In this document: piece by piece, positions 31,306 to 38,859 of the stretch
Numbering within the stretch: position 1 is the stretch's first letter
How the letters are laid out: each line of letters opens with the position of its first letter
Assembly (NCBI GenBank): GCA_905142475.1
Contig: LR990733.1
Coordinates: forward strand, 1-46,175
DNA length: 46,175 nt
Reading direction: 5' to 3'
From: Xanthomonas hydrangeae
GTDB taxonomy: Bacteria > Pseudomonadota > Gammaproteobacteria > Xanthomonadales > Xanthomonadaceae
Notes under the pieces: generated by a model
Told to the model about the DNA's origin: nothing
Seen by the model: the letters and a program-made list of their open reading frames with translations, nothing else
Databases searched by the model: none
Translations under genes and position numbers: made by a program

Positions 31306-31375
31306 GCCCCTCATATGTCAATGTTGCGCCGGTCTGCGTGCCCCTCAAGTGTCAACCATAGCCCCTCACATGTCA
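31306..31375 (-). repeat. Outer iteron group
   Basis: Three iterons, GCCCCTCATATGTCA (31306-31320), GCCCCTCAAGTGTCA (31340-31354) and GCCCCTCACATGTCA (31361-31375). Further single copies stand at 31592-31606 and 31695-31709; the last overlaps the trfA stop codon. In RK2 such outer iterons serve copy control rather than initiation. Confidence 0.9.
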
Positions 31376-31656
31376 TGGAAAACGAGTTTTCCCAAATTTA
31401 CCCACAGCGCCTGGCTACCTTGCCCTCTGGGTCGCCGTGCGATCACGGCAGGGGAGAGAAGCTCTCAGACCCTCGGGCAGGCCCTTGGGGACGCTGCAAG
31501 GCCCTTAGCGGCGATTTGGCGACCGTAGGAGGCCACGACATAGCCACGGTCGTGCAGCGCTCCAGGCGGCGCCAACGCCGGCGATGGCGTGGCCCCCCAT
31601 TTGTCAATGAACCTGCCGACTTGGCCAGGTCCAGAATCTTGCAGCGTTAGCACGTG

Positions 31657-31678
31657 AAAAAGCCGGCTTGCGCCGGCT
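31657..31678 (-). terminator. Terminator of the ssb-trfA operon
   Basis: AGCCGGC / GCCGGCT, a 7-bp stem with a 4-nt loop and a short T tract on the minus strand, about 30 bp beyond the trfA stop. Confidence 0.75.
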
Positions 31679-31706
31679 CATTGCGGTCACCGCTGCCCCT
31701 CATCTG

Positions 31707-32882
31707 TCAACGTTTGCAATGCACCAGGTCGTTGTTGACCCAGGCGGTTTCCACTAGGCCGCTTTCGTGTAGCTCTCCGCACGCTTCGCCGACCTGCTCG
31801 CGCCATTTCTTGACGCGCGTCGAATCCGATCCGCACATGAGCCGGAACGTCTCCAGTTTCAGCGGGTAGGGTTCACGATGGGTGCTAAAATAGTCGAACA
31901 TCCGCCGCGCTGTCGGCGACAGCTTCCGGTATTTCTCCCAGATGAACTTCGTGTAGTGCTCGCCGGCGAACAGGACCACAATTTCTTCGTCGATCAGCAC
32001 CTGGCACCGAGAGGTCTTCTTGCCGCGATCGAGCACGCGGAAGCGGTGAAGCAGCGAGACGGATTCAAGGTGGCCAACCCGCTCGGACGTGAAGCCCATG
32101 GCGGTCGCCTGCAAGCGGGACAGGCATTGCTCGGCCTTTGTGTAGTAGCGGCCGTTGATCGACCAGCCCAGGTCTTGGCACAATTCGTAGAACGTGAAGG
32201 TGATCGGCTCGCCGATCGGCGTGCGCTTGGCATACTCCAACACCTGCTGCCAGACCAGCTCGTCATCGTCAGCACGCAACTCCACGCCGGTATAGGTGAT
32301 TTTCACGTCCTTGTTGACGTGAAAAATCACCTTGTTTTGCAGTGCATCGCGGGGAGTTTTCTTATTGCGCGTCGTAAACAACGCCGACCGCGCAGTGTCG
32401 TTCGGCATTGCCCGCATGGTGTCGGGCCACGGCGCGATATCAAACAGGGTCAGCTGCATATCCCTGATCTGCTGCTTGGTATGCTTCAACAGCGCCGCCT
32501 GCTTGGCTTCGCTAACTTGTTTGGACAGGGACTCTGTGGCGGTTTTTCGCTTTGCCATATTTGTTCCTCGCGGGGCGATCGTCATCGACTTCGCCGACTC
32601 GGCCGCTTCCTTGGCGAGGCGTTCCGATCTCTCCACGGCTGACGGCCGGGTCAGGGCAGGGCGCTTCTGCTCGACCTTCTGTCCGTTGCTTGCATCAGCC
32701 GCGGTGTGCATTGCTTTACGTGCCATATTTACCAACGTACCAACAGTCTGGAATGTCTCGCGTGGTCGTCCCTGCGCTTGAGCCTCGGCGGTGCGGGCAG
32801 CGATGGTTTCCGCATCGTCCGGCGAAAAGCCCGCGTCGATCAACTCTTTGCGGTAGACCTGCTTGTTGAAACTTCCCTTCAT
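31707..32882 (-). CDS. trfA: TrfA replication initiator (long form; short form from 32558)
   Basis: 391 residues (RK2 TrfA1 382). A second ATG at 32558, with GAGGAACAAAT before it, gives a 283-residue short form, like RK2 TrfA-33 (285). 'QLTLFDIAPW' carries the beta-clamp-binding QLxLF motif. The C-terminal 240 residues (from 'TRNKKTPRDALQNKVIFHVNKDVKITYTG') are the winged-helix initiator domains and look almost unchanged from RK2 as I recall it. The N-terminal extension of the long form is more divergent. It binds the oriV iterons, loads helicase and sets copy number. It is second in the ssb-trfA operon and repressed by KorA and KorB. Confidence 0.97.
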   Translation of the reverse strand: MKGSFNKQVYRKELIDAGFSPDDAETIAARTAEAQAQGRPRETFQTVGTLVNMARKAMHTAADASNGQKVEQKRPALTRPSAVERSERLAKEAAESAKSMTIAPRGTNMAKRKTATESLSKQVSEAKQAALLKHTKQQIRDMQLTLFDIAPWPDTMRAMPNDTARSALFTTRNKKTPRDALQNKVIFHVNKDVKITYTGVELRADDDELVWQQVLEYAKRTPIGEPITFTFYELCQDLGWSINGRYYTKAEQCLSRLQATAMGFTSERVGHLESVSLLHRFRVLDRGKKTSRCQVLIDEEIVVLFAGEHYTKFIWEKYRKLSPTARRMFDYFSTHREPYPLKLETFRLMCGSDSTRVKKWREQVGEACGELHESGLVETAWVNNDLVHCKR

Positions 32883-32930
32883 TCCCGCTCCTTAAAGAAT
32901 GCCCCGACTCACGCCAGGGCATTCCCCCGC

Positions 32931-33284
32931 TTACTCTTGATTTGATGCGTTTGGTGCCTTCGTGTCCAGATAGTCGATTTCATCGGCAATAAAGTCGGTC
33001 CGATAAACCGTCTGTCCGCCCTCCGGGGTATACCGCGTATTCTTGATGTAGCCATGAACGAATACCTTGGAGCCTTTGCCAAGGTACTGGGCTGCATTCT
33101 CCCCCAACTTTCCCCATGCGGTAATGCGGAAGTAGTCCGTCGCCTCCTGCTTTTCCCCTGCGTTGTTGCGCCAAACTCGGTTAACCGCTATATCGAAATG
33201 CCCGCGATTGCTACCGGAATCGCTAGTTGCCACCTCGGCGTCACGGGTAAGATTACCGATAAACTGGAACAGGTTATGGCTCAT
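32931..33284 (-). CDS. ssb: Single-stranded DNA-binding protein
   Basis: 117 residues (RK2 Ssb 113). OB-fold pattern of bacterial SSB: 'HNLFQFIGNLTRDAEV', 'RGHFDIAVNRVWRN', 'TDYFRITAWGKLGENAAQYLGKGSKVFVHGYIKNTRYTPEG'. It lacks the long acidic tail with DDIPF of chromosomal SSB, as is usual for the IncP-1 protein. It is first in the trfA operon, about 28 bp below the promoter, and covers ssDNA during replication or after transfer. Confidence 0.96.
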   Translation of the reverse strand: MSHNLFQFIGNLTRDAEVATSDSGSNRGHFDIAVNRVWRNNAGEKQEATDYFRITAWGKLGENAAQYLGKGSKVFVHGYIKNTRYTPEGGQTVYRTDFIADEIDYLDTKAPNASNQE

Positions 33285-33311
33285 ATCGGATGCTCCTGGT
33301 TAGGAGTTTCC

Positions 33312-33358
33312 AGTTTAGCTAAACACTTGTTCTCCTGTCAAGAACTTTAGCGGCTAAA
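33312..33358 (-). promoter_or_regulatory. trfA operon promoter with OA and OB, divergent from trbA
   Basis: Minus strand: OB TTTAGCCGCTAAA (33346-33358), TTGACA (33336-33341), 18-bp spacer, TAAACT (33312-33317) covered by OA GTTTAGCTAAAC (33313-33324). trbA starts 42 bp to the right in the opposite direction, so the operators can couple replication and transfer gene control. The trbA promoter itself is not clear. Confidence 0.94.
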
Positions 33359-33399
33359 ATTTTCAAGCCGCTGCCAATGCAAGGGGGCGGCTTTCGGCT

Positions 33400-33768
33400 G
33401 TGTACAACCATATTCTCTTTACCAACATCCTTCGCATCCTCGACGAGCGCGGGATGACCAAGAATGAGCTATCAAAACGGGCGGACGTGTCCATCTCATT
33501 CTTGTCTGACTTGACTAATGGGAAGGCCAACCCCTCACTCAAGGTCATGGAAGCCATCGCCGACGCCCTGGAAACCCCGCTACCCCTTCTCTTGGAGTCC
33601 ACCGATTTAGATCGGGAAACCCTTGCGGCTCTGACCCCCGGCCAGACCTTCCCAAGTAGTCTTCCTCCGGGATATGAGCGTGTTAGTGTGGTTCTACCAT
33701 CACAAAAGGCTTATATCGTCAAACGATGGGGCGAAGACATCCGACAAAAGCTACGAAAAAAGGTTTAA
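33400..33768 (+). CDS. trbA: TrbA, repressor of transfer operons
   Basis: 122 residues (RK2 TrbA 120) from a GTG at 33400 with AGGGGGCGG just upstream. The N-terminal XRE-type helix-turn-helix is 'GMTKNELSKRADVSISFLSDLTNGKANPSLKVMEAIADAL'. The C-terminal 'LPPGYERVSVVLPSQKAYIVKRWGEDIRQKLRKK' is the domain shared with KorA. TrbA represses the trb and tra promoters in RK2. It lies divergent from ssb-trfA and ahead of trbB. Confidence 0.96.
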   Translation: MYNHILFTNILRILDERGMTKNELSKRADVSISFLSDLTNGKANPSLKVMEAIADALETPLPLLLESTDLDRETLAALTPGQTFPSSLPPGYERVSVVLPSQKAYIVKRWGEDIRQKLRKKV

Positions 33769-33796
33769 CGCCAGAGGAAGGGCTTGCCTTTTTCAT

Positions 33797-33809
33797 TTTA
33801 GCGGCTAAA
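33797..33809. promoter_or_regulatory. KorB operator (OB) upstream of trbB
   Basis: TTTAGCGGCTAAA, a perfect OB, 28 bp after the trbA stop and about 110 bp upstream of the trbB promoter; matches the position of the RK2 trbBp operator. Confidence 0.88.
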
Positions 33810-33919
33810 AACGACACCTCTTGCGGGGCGTCCTTCCGGCAGTATTACGGCGACTAACCCCGACACGACACATTGCATTTATCCGCATTTGTTGCAGGGT
33901 CACGAATTTCGGTATATCG

Positions 33920-33948
33920 TTGACACTGCAACTTTGGGGTTAGATTGT
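33920..33948 (+). promoter_or_regulatory. trbB promoter (probable)
   Basis: TTGACA at 33920-33925. Downstream are TAGATT (33941-33946, 15-bp spacing) or GATTGT (17-bp spacing) as the -10. It would drive trbB to trbP and be the target of TrbA. Confidence 0.6.
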
Positions 33949-33969
33949 TCCGTATCGGGGGATATAGCA

Positions 33970-34929
33970 GTGAGTGGAAAGGAAGAGTTCTCGACGATCA
34001 AAGCGCGAGCCAAGCAGAAGCTGGAACGCGATATGGGGACGGAATTACTAGCCGCCCTCAACGACCCCAAGACGGTCGAAATAATGCTCAATTCGGACGG
34101 CAAGGTCTGGCAGGAACGCCTAGGCGAACAGATGCGGCACATCTGCGACTTACGGCCGAGCCAGGGCCAAGCCATTATCGAGACTGTCGCGGGCTACCAC
34201 GGGAAAGAGGTCACGCGGCAAAAGCCAATCCTGGAAGGGGAGTTCCCCTTGGACGGCAGTCGCTTCGCCGGCCAACTCCCTCCCGTTGTGGCTGCGCCGA
34301 CATTCGCCATTCGTAAGCGCGCAGTCGCGATATTCACTCTGGAACAGTACGTCTCTGCGGGCATCATGACCGCGCAGCAGCTGGACGTTATCAAGGCCGC
34401 CATTAAGGCGCATCGCAACATCCTGGTCATCGGCGGCACGGGGTCGGGCAAGACCACCCTCGTCAACGCGATCATCAACGTGATGGTCGAACTGGACCCA
34501 GCCGAGCGTGTCGTCATCATCGAAGATACGGGCGAGATCCAGTGCGCCGCGAAGAACTTCATCCAGTACCACACCAGCATCGACGTACCCATGACGTTGC
34601 TGCTCAAGACCACCCTGCGCATGCGACCTGACCGCATTCTGGTCGGCGAGGTGCGCGGTCCCGAAGCTCTGGATCTTTTGATGGCCTGGAACACCGGGCA
34701 CGAAGGAGGTGCCGCAACCCTGCACGCGAACAACGCCAAAGCCGGCCTAAGCCGGCTCGCCATGCTCATCAGCATGCATCCAGATTCACCCAAACCCATT
34801 GAGCCGCTTATCGGCGAGGCAGTTCACGTGGTTGTTCACATCGCCCGCACCAGTAACGGCCGCCGCGTGCAGGAGATCCTAGAAGTCTCCGGGTACGAGG
34901 GCGGCCAATACATCACCAAAACTTTGTAA
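33970..34929 (+). CDS. trbB: TrbB, VirB11-type traffic ATPase
   Basis: 319 residues (RK2 TrbB 320) from a GTG at 33970; a longer reading to 33889 would begin above the promoter. Blocks: N-terminal domain (1-130) with 'PTFAIRKRAVAIFTLEQYV'; Walker A 'GGTGSGKTTLVNA'; Asp box 'IIEDTGEIQCAAKN'; Walker B 'RMRPDRILVGEVRGPEAL'; His box 'GHEGGAATLHANNA'. It forms a hexameric ring that powers channel assembly. This copy is complete and normal. The 3' two thirds are duplicated immediately downstream. Confidence 0.97.
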   Translation: MSGKEEFSTIKARAKQKLERDMGTELLAALNDPKTVEIMLNSDGKVWQERLGEQMRHICDLRPSQGQAIIETVAGYHGKEVTRQKPILEGEFPLDGSRFAGQLPPVVAAPTFAIRKRAVAIFTLEQYVSAGIMTAQQLDVIKAAIKAHRNILVIGGTGSGKTTLVNAIINVMVELDPAERVVIIEDTGEIQCAAKNFIQYHTSIDVPMTLLLKTTLRMRPDRILVGEVRGPEALDLLMAWNTGHEGGAATLHANNAKAGLSRLAMLISMHPDSPKPIEPLIGEAVHVVVHIARTSNGRRVQEILEVSGYEGGQYITKTL

Positions 34930-35589
34930 GGAGTTCCAAATGGCAACAGCAACTCCGTTTCGCAACGACCTCGCTACGGGCATCATGACCGCCCAGCAGT
35001 TGGACGTTATCAAAGCCGCAATCGAGGCTCGCCGGAACATCCTAGTCATCGGTGACACAGGGTCGGGTAAGACAACCCTCCTCAACGCAATCATCAATGT
35101 CATGGTCGAACTGGACCCCGCAGAGCGTGTCGCCCTCATCGAAGACACCGGCGAGATCCAGTGCACCGCGAAGAACTTCATCCAGTACCACACCAGCATC
35201 GACGTACCCATGACGTTGCTGTTGAAGAAGATTCTGCACATGCGACCCGACCGCATCCTGGTCGGCGAGGTGCGCGGTCCCGAAGCTCTGGATCTGTTGA
35301 TGGCCTGGAACACCGGGCACAAAGGAGGTGCCGCAACTCTGCACGCGAACAATGCCAAAGCCGGCTTGAGTCGGCTCGCCATGCTCATCGGCATGCATCC
35401 CGATGCTCCAAAACCCATTGAATCGCTTATCGGCGAGGCGGTTCACGTGGTTGTTCACATCGCCCGCACCAGTAACGGCCGCCGCGTGCAGGAGATCCTA
35501 GAAGTCTCCGGGTACGAGGACGGCCAATACATCACCAACACCTTGTAAGGAGTTTCCAATGGCAACGGCAGTTCCGTTTCGTATCAACC
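34361..35589. repeat. Diverged tandem duplication, period 619 bp, of trbB 3' part to trbC 5' end
   Basis: The segment from 'GCATCATGAC' in trbB (34361) to the start of a trbC-like gene (34940) recurs 619 bp later (34980 to 35559 and beyond). The junction fuses the first codons of trbC (MATA-PFR) to trbB codons for GIMTAQQ. Copies are similar but not identical; the encoded part of about 190 residues differs at 16 positions. Confidence 0.93.
34940..35548 (+). CDS. Second, N-terminally truncated TrbB with a trbC-derived start
   Basis: 202 residues. The first eight, MATATPFR, correspond to the start of TrbC, with the same TAAGGAG ribosome site. From residue 14 on the protein is TrbB's ATPase domain without the N-terminal domain. 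Walker A (GDTGSGKTTL), Asp box, Walker B-like strand and His-box are present. Changes sit in or beside motifs: G to D before TGSGK, TTLRM to KILHM before RPDR, and HEGG to HKGG. The frame is open to the end, so it has been kept or is not old. A truncated ATPase could join, poison or ignore the TrbB ring; activity is doubtful. It is not part of the RK2 operon. Confidence 0.85.
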   Translation: MATATPFRNDLATGIMTAQQLDVIKAAIEARRNILVIGDTGSGKTTLLNAIINVMVELDPAERVALIEDTGEIQCTAKNFIQYHTSIDVPMTLLLKKILHMRPDRILVGEVRGPEALDLLMAWNTGHKGGAATLHANNAKAGLSRLAMLIGMHPDAPKPIESLIGEAVHVVVHIARTSNGRRVQEILEVSGYEDGQYITNTL

Positions 35590-35987
35590 GTCGCGTCATG
35601 TTCTACCTGAGCGTGCTTTTTGTTCTCGCACTCGCCTTTACATCGCATCCGGCGCTCGCTTCGGAGGGCACTGGCGGCAGTCTCCCCTATGAAGGCTGGT
35701 TGACCAATCTGCGCAACTCGGTCACCGGCCCGGTCGCATTTGCACTGTCCATCATCGGCATCGTGGTCGCGGGCGGCGTGCTGATTTTCGGCGGCGAGCT
35801 GAACGCCTTCTTCCGCACCCTGATCTTTCTCGTCCTAGTCATGGCGTTGCTGGTCGGCGCGCAGAACGTCATGGGCACCTTCTTCGGCCGTGGCGCAGAG
35901 ATCGCGGAAGGCGGCGATGTGCCCAAGGGGGACACCGCTACAGCGCATGCCGGCGTCGTCGCGATTGTGGCCGGTCGGCTGGCGTAA
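35559..35987 (+). CDS. trbC: TrbC, pro-pilin of the conjugative pilus
   Basis: 142 residues (RK2 145). A signal peptide ends ...PALA, so the mature start is Ser35. The segment 'SEGTGGSLPYEGWLTN' to 'GTFFGRG' ends at Gly112, followed by AEIA, the four residues that TraF removes in RP4. Ser35 to Gly112 is 78 residues, exactly the length of the RP4 cyclic pilin. Two hydrophobic spans lie within. The C-terminal peptide after AEIA is removed by the host. It follows the trbB duplicate with the ribosome site AAGGAG. Confidence 0.97.
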   Translation: MATAVPFRINRRVMFYLSVLFVLALAFTSHPALASEGTGGSLPYEGWLTNLRNSVTGPVAFALSIIGIVVAGGVLIFGGELNAFFRTLIFLVLVMALLVGAQNVMGTFFGRGAEIAEGGDVPKGDTATAHAGVVAIVAGRLA

Positions 35988-35989
35988 TC

Positions 35990-36301
35990 ATGGCGCTGCG
36001 CACGATCCCCATCCGGCGCGCGGGCAACCGAGAAAACCTGTTCATGGGTGGTGATCGTGAACTGGTGATGTTCTCGGGCCTGATGGCGTTCGCGCTGATT
36101 TTCAGCGCTCAGGAGGTCCGGGCAACGGTGATTGGCCTGATGCTGTGGTTCGGAGCGCTCTATGCGTTCCGGGTCATGGCCAAGGCCGATCCCAAGATGC
36201 GGTTCGTGTACCTGCGACACCGCAGATACAAGCCCTATTACCCGGCCCGCTCAACTCCCTTCCGGGACAACACGAATAGTCAAGGGAAGCAATACCGATG
36301 A
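35990..36301 (+). CDS. trbD: TrbD, VirB3-like inner membrane protein
   Basis: 103 residues (RK2 103). 'IPIRRAGNRENLFMGGDRELVMFSGLMAFALIFSAQ', then a second span 'ATVIGLMLWFGALYAFRVMAKADPKMRFVYLRHRRYKPYYPARST' with the basic C-terminus usual for VirB3/TrbD. It acts beside TrbE in the inner-membrane complex. It starts one base pair after the trbC stop and overlaps trbE by four bases. Confidence 0.95.
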   Translation: MALRTIPIRRAGNRENLFMGGDRELVMFSGLMAFALIFSAQEVRATVIGLMLWFGALYAFRVMAKADPKMRFVYLRHRRYKPYYPARSTPFRDNTNSQGKQYR

Positions 36302-38859
36302 TCCAGGCAATTGCAGTTGCAATCGCGGGCCTCGGCGCTGTCTTGCTGCTCATCCTCTACGGCAGTATCCGCGCAGTCGGTGCTGAAACGAAGTTGAAAA
36401 AGCACCGCTCCAAGGATGCCGGCCTGGCCGACCTGCTCAATTACGCCGCTGTCGTCGATGACGGCGTGATTGTCGGGAAGAACGGTAGCTTCATGGCCGC
36501 TTGGCTTTACAAGGGTGATGACAATGCAAGCAGTACCGACCAGCAGCGCGAAGTAGTCTCCGCCCGCATCAACCAGGCCGTGGCGGGTCTGGGAAGTGGC
36601 TGGATGATCCATGTGGATGCTGTTCGCCGGGGTGCGCCGAACTATTCGGAGAAGGGGCATTCTGCGTTCCCTGACCCGCTAACACAGGCGATCGACGAAG
36701 AACGCCGGCGGCTCTTCGAGAGCTTGGGCACGATGTACGAAGGTTACTTCGTACTGACCGTGACCTGGTTCCCGCCGATGCTGGCCCAGCGCAAGTTCAT
36801 CGAACTGATGTTCGACGACGATGCGGACGCGCCCGACAGAAAAGCCCGCACCCATGGCCTAATCACGCACTTCAAGCGTGATGTGCGCAGCATTGAATCG
36901 CGGCTGTCGTCTGCGGTCGATCTGACCCGGTTGCGTGGACACAAGGTCGTCAACGAGGACGGCTCGACAGTCACGCATGACGACTTCCTGCGCTGGCTGC
37001 AATTCTGCGTCACTGGCCTGCATCACCCGGTGCAGCTGCCCAACAACCCCATTTACCTGGACGCCATCATCGGCGGGCAGGAAATGTGGGGCGGCGTTGT
37101 CCCGAAGGTCGGTCGCAAGTTCGTCCAGGTCGTGGCGATCGAAGGTTTCCCGCAAGAGTCCTACCCCGGTATTTTGACGGTACTAGGCGAGTTACCGTCA
37201 GAATATCGCTGGTCGAGCCGGTTCATCTTCATGGACCAGCATGAAGCCGTGAAGCATCTGGACAAGTTCCGCAAGAAGTGGCGACAGAAGATCCGTGGCT
37301 TCTTCGACCAGGTGTTCAACACCAATACCGGCCCTGTCGATCAGGACGCACTGTCGATGGTCGCCGACGCCGAAGCCGCTATTGCGGAAGTCAACAGCGG
37401 CGTCGTGGCGGTTGGTTATTACACCAGCGTCGTGGTGTTGATGGATGAGGACCGCACGCGGCTCGAAACATCTGCGCGCGAGGTTGAAAAGGCCGTCAAC
37501 CGTCTGGGCTTTGCTGCCCGTATCGAGTCCATCAACACACTGGACGCTTTCCTCGGCAGTCTGCCCGGCCATGGCGTCGAAAATGTGCGCCGCCCGCTCA
37601 TCAACACGATGAACCTGGCCGACCTGCTGCCTACCAGCACGATCTGGCCGGGCAAGGCAGTAGCGCCATGCCCGATGTACCCACCGCTCTCGCCGGCGCT
37701 TATGCACTGCGTTACGCAAGGCTCGACGCCCTTCCGTCTGAACCTGCATGTGCGCGATCTCGGCCACACTTTCATGTTCGGGCCTACCGGCGGAGGTAAA
37801 TCAACGCACCTGGGTATCCTCGCGGCACAGTTGCGCCGCTATGCGGGCATGTCGATCTTTGCATTCGACAAGGGCATGTCGATGTACCCGCTCGCCGCCG
37901 GCATCCGAGCGGCGACGAAGGGCGCGAGTGGCCTGCATTTCACCGTTGCTGCCGACGATGACCGCCTCGCGTTCTGCCCCCTGCAATTCCTGAGCACGAA
38001 AGGCGATCGCGCTTGGGCCATGGAATGGATCGATACGATCCTGGCGTTGAACGGCGTGGAGACAACACCGGCGCAGCGCAACGAGATCGGCAACGCGATC
38101 ATGAGCATGCACAAGAACGAGGCACGCACGCTCTCCGAGTTCTCCGTAACCATCCAGGACGAAGTAATCCGCGAGGCAATCCGGCAATACACGGTGGATG
38201 GCGCTATGGGCCATTTGCTGGACGCCGACGAAGATGGGCTGGCGCTTTCCGATTTCACGGTCTTTGAAATCGAAGAGCTGATGAACCTGGGCGAGAAGTT
38301 CGCCTTGCCAGTGCTGCTCTATTTGTTCCGCCGGATCGAGCGCGCTCTGGTTGGCCAGCCGGCCGTCATCATTCTGGACGAAGCCTGGCTGATGCTCGGT
38401 CATCCGACCTTCCGGGCGAAGATCCGGGAATGGCTCAAGGTGCTGCGTAAGGCCAACTGCCTCGTGCTCATGGCGACGCAGAGCCTTTCCGACGCTGCCA
38501 ATAGCGGAATCTTGGACGTGATCGTGGAATCCACCGCGACCAAGATCTTTCTCCCGAACATCTACGCCAGGGACGACGACGCGGCAGCGCTTTACCGTCG
38601 CATGGGCCTCAATACGCGCCAGATAGAGATCCTGGCGACTGCGATTCCGAAGCGTGACTATTACTACGTCTCGGAGAACGGTCGCCGGCTATACCAACTC
38701 GCCCTCGGCCCCTTGGCCATCTCTTTTGTCGGGGCAACCTCCAAAGAGGACATCGCGCTCATCAAAAGCCTTGAGTCCAAGTTCGGCCATGGCTGGGTGG
38801 ACGAATGGCTTGCTGGCCGGGGCGTGAAGAAACTTGACCAATACCTGGAGGCAGCATGA
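36298..38859 (+). CDS. trbE: TrbE, VirB4-type ATPase
   Basis: 853 residues (RK2 852). An N-terminal span at about 3-22 precedes the large soluble part. Walker A is 'FMFGPTGGGKSTHLG' (nt 37780-37806), Walker B 'PAVIILDEAWLMLGHP', and 'MATQSLSDAANS' is the VirB4 motif C region. It energises pilus biogenesis and substrate transfer. It overlaps trbD and trbF by four bases each. No sign of degradation. Confidence 0.97.
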   Translation: MIQAIAVAIAGLGAVLLLILYGSIRAVGAETKLKKHRSKDAGLADLLNYAAVVDDGVIVGKNGSFMAAWLYKGDDNASSTDQQREVVSARINQAVAGLGSGWMIHVDAVRRGAPNYSEKGHSAFPDPLTQAIDEERRRLFESLGTMYEGYFVLTVTWFPPMLAQRKFIELMFDDDADAPDRKARTHGLITHFKRDVRSIESRLSSAVDLTRLRGHKVVNEDGSTVTHDDFLRWLQFCVTGLHHPVQLPNNPIYLDAIIGGQEMWGGVVPKVGRKFVQVVAIEGFPQESYPGILTVLGELPSEYRWSSRFIFMDQHEAVKHLDKFRKKWRQKIRGFFDQVFNTNTGPVDQDALSMVADAEAAIAEVNSGVVAVGYYTSVVVLMDEDRTRLETSAREVEKAVNRLGFAARIESINTLDAFLGSLPGHGVENVRRPLINTMNLADLLPTSTIWPGKAVAPCPMYPPLSPALMHCVTQGSTPFRLNLHVRDLGHTFMFGPTGGGKSTHLGILAAQLRRYAGMSIFAFDKGMSMYPLAAGIRAATKGASGLHFTVAADDDRLAFCPLQFLSTKGDRAWAMEWIDTILALNGVETTPAQRNEIGNAIMSMHKNEARTLSEFSVTIQDEVIREAIRQYTVDGAMGHLLDADEDGLALSDFTVFEIEELMNLGEKFALPVLLYLFRRIERALVGQPAVIILDEAWLMLGHPTFRAKIREWLKVLRKANCLVLMATQSLSDAANSGILDVIVESTATKIFLPNIYARDDDAAALYRRMGLNTRQIEILATAIPKRDYYYVSENGRRLYQLALGPLAISFVGATSKEDIALIKSLESKFGHGWVDEWLAGRGVKKLDQYLEAA

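Larger units (their letters stand above)
30549..31709. other. oriV: oriV, iteron-type vegetative origin
   Basis: IncP-1 oriV layout. Iterons of the TGACA(C/T)TTGAGGGGC type occur at 30549-30563 (plus), five in a cluster (31078-31183), three (31306-31375), one at 31592-31606 and one at 31695-31709 (all reversed). Two DnaA boxes lie beside the five-iteron cluster. An AT-rich segment (about 30968-31066) and a GC-rich segment (30690-30925) are on its other side. TrfA bound to the iterons opens the AT-rich part. No coding frame in the region has a credible start or protein-like composition. Confidence 0.95.

Noticed and set aside
31078..31375. Regularly spaced repeats that could suggest a CRISPR array
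   Set aside because: The units are only 15 bp with gaps of 7-8 bp in the tight cluster, match IncP iterons and lie beside DnaA boxes; there are no cas genes.
33889..33969. Longer N-terminus for TrbB
   Set aside because: The extra 27 codons include the promoter region and are not in the family; the GTG at 33970 gives the RK2-like length.
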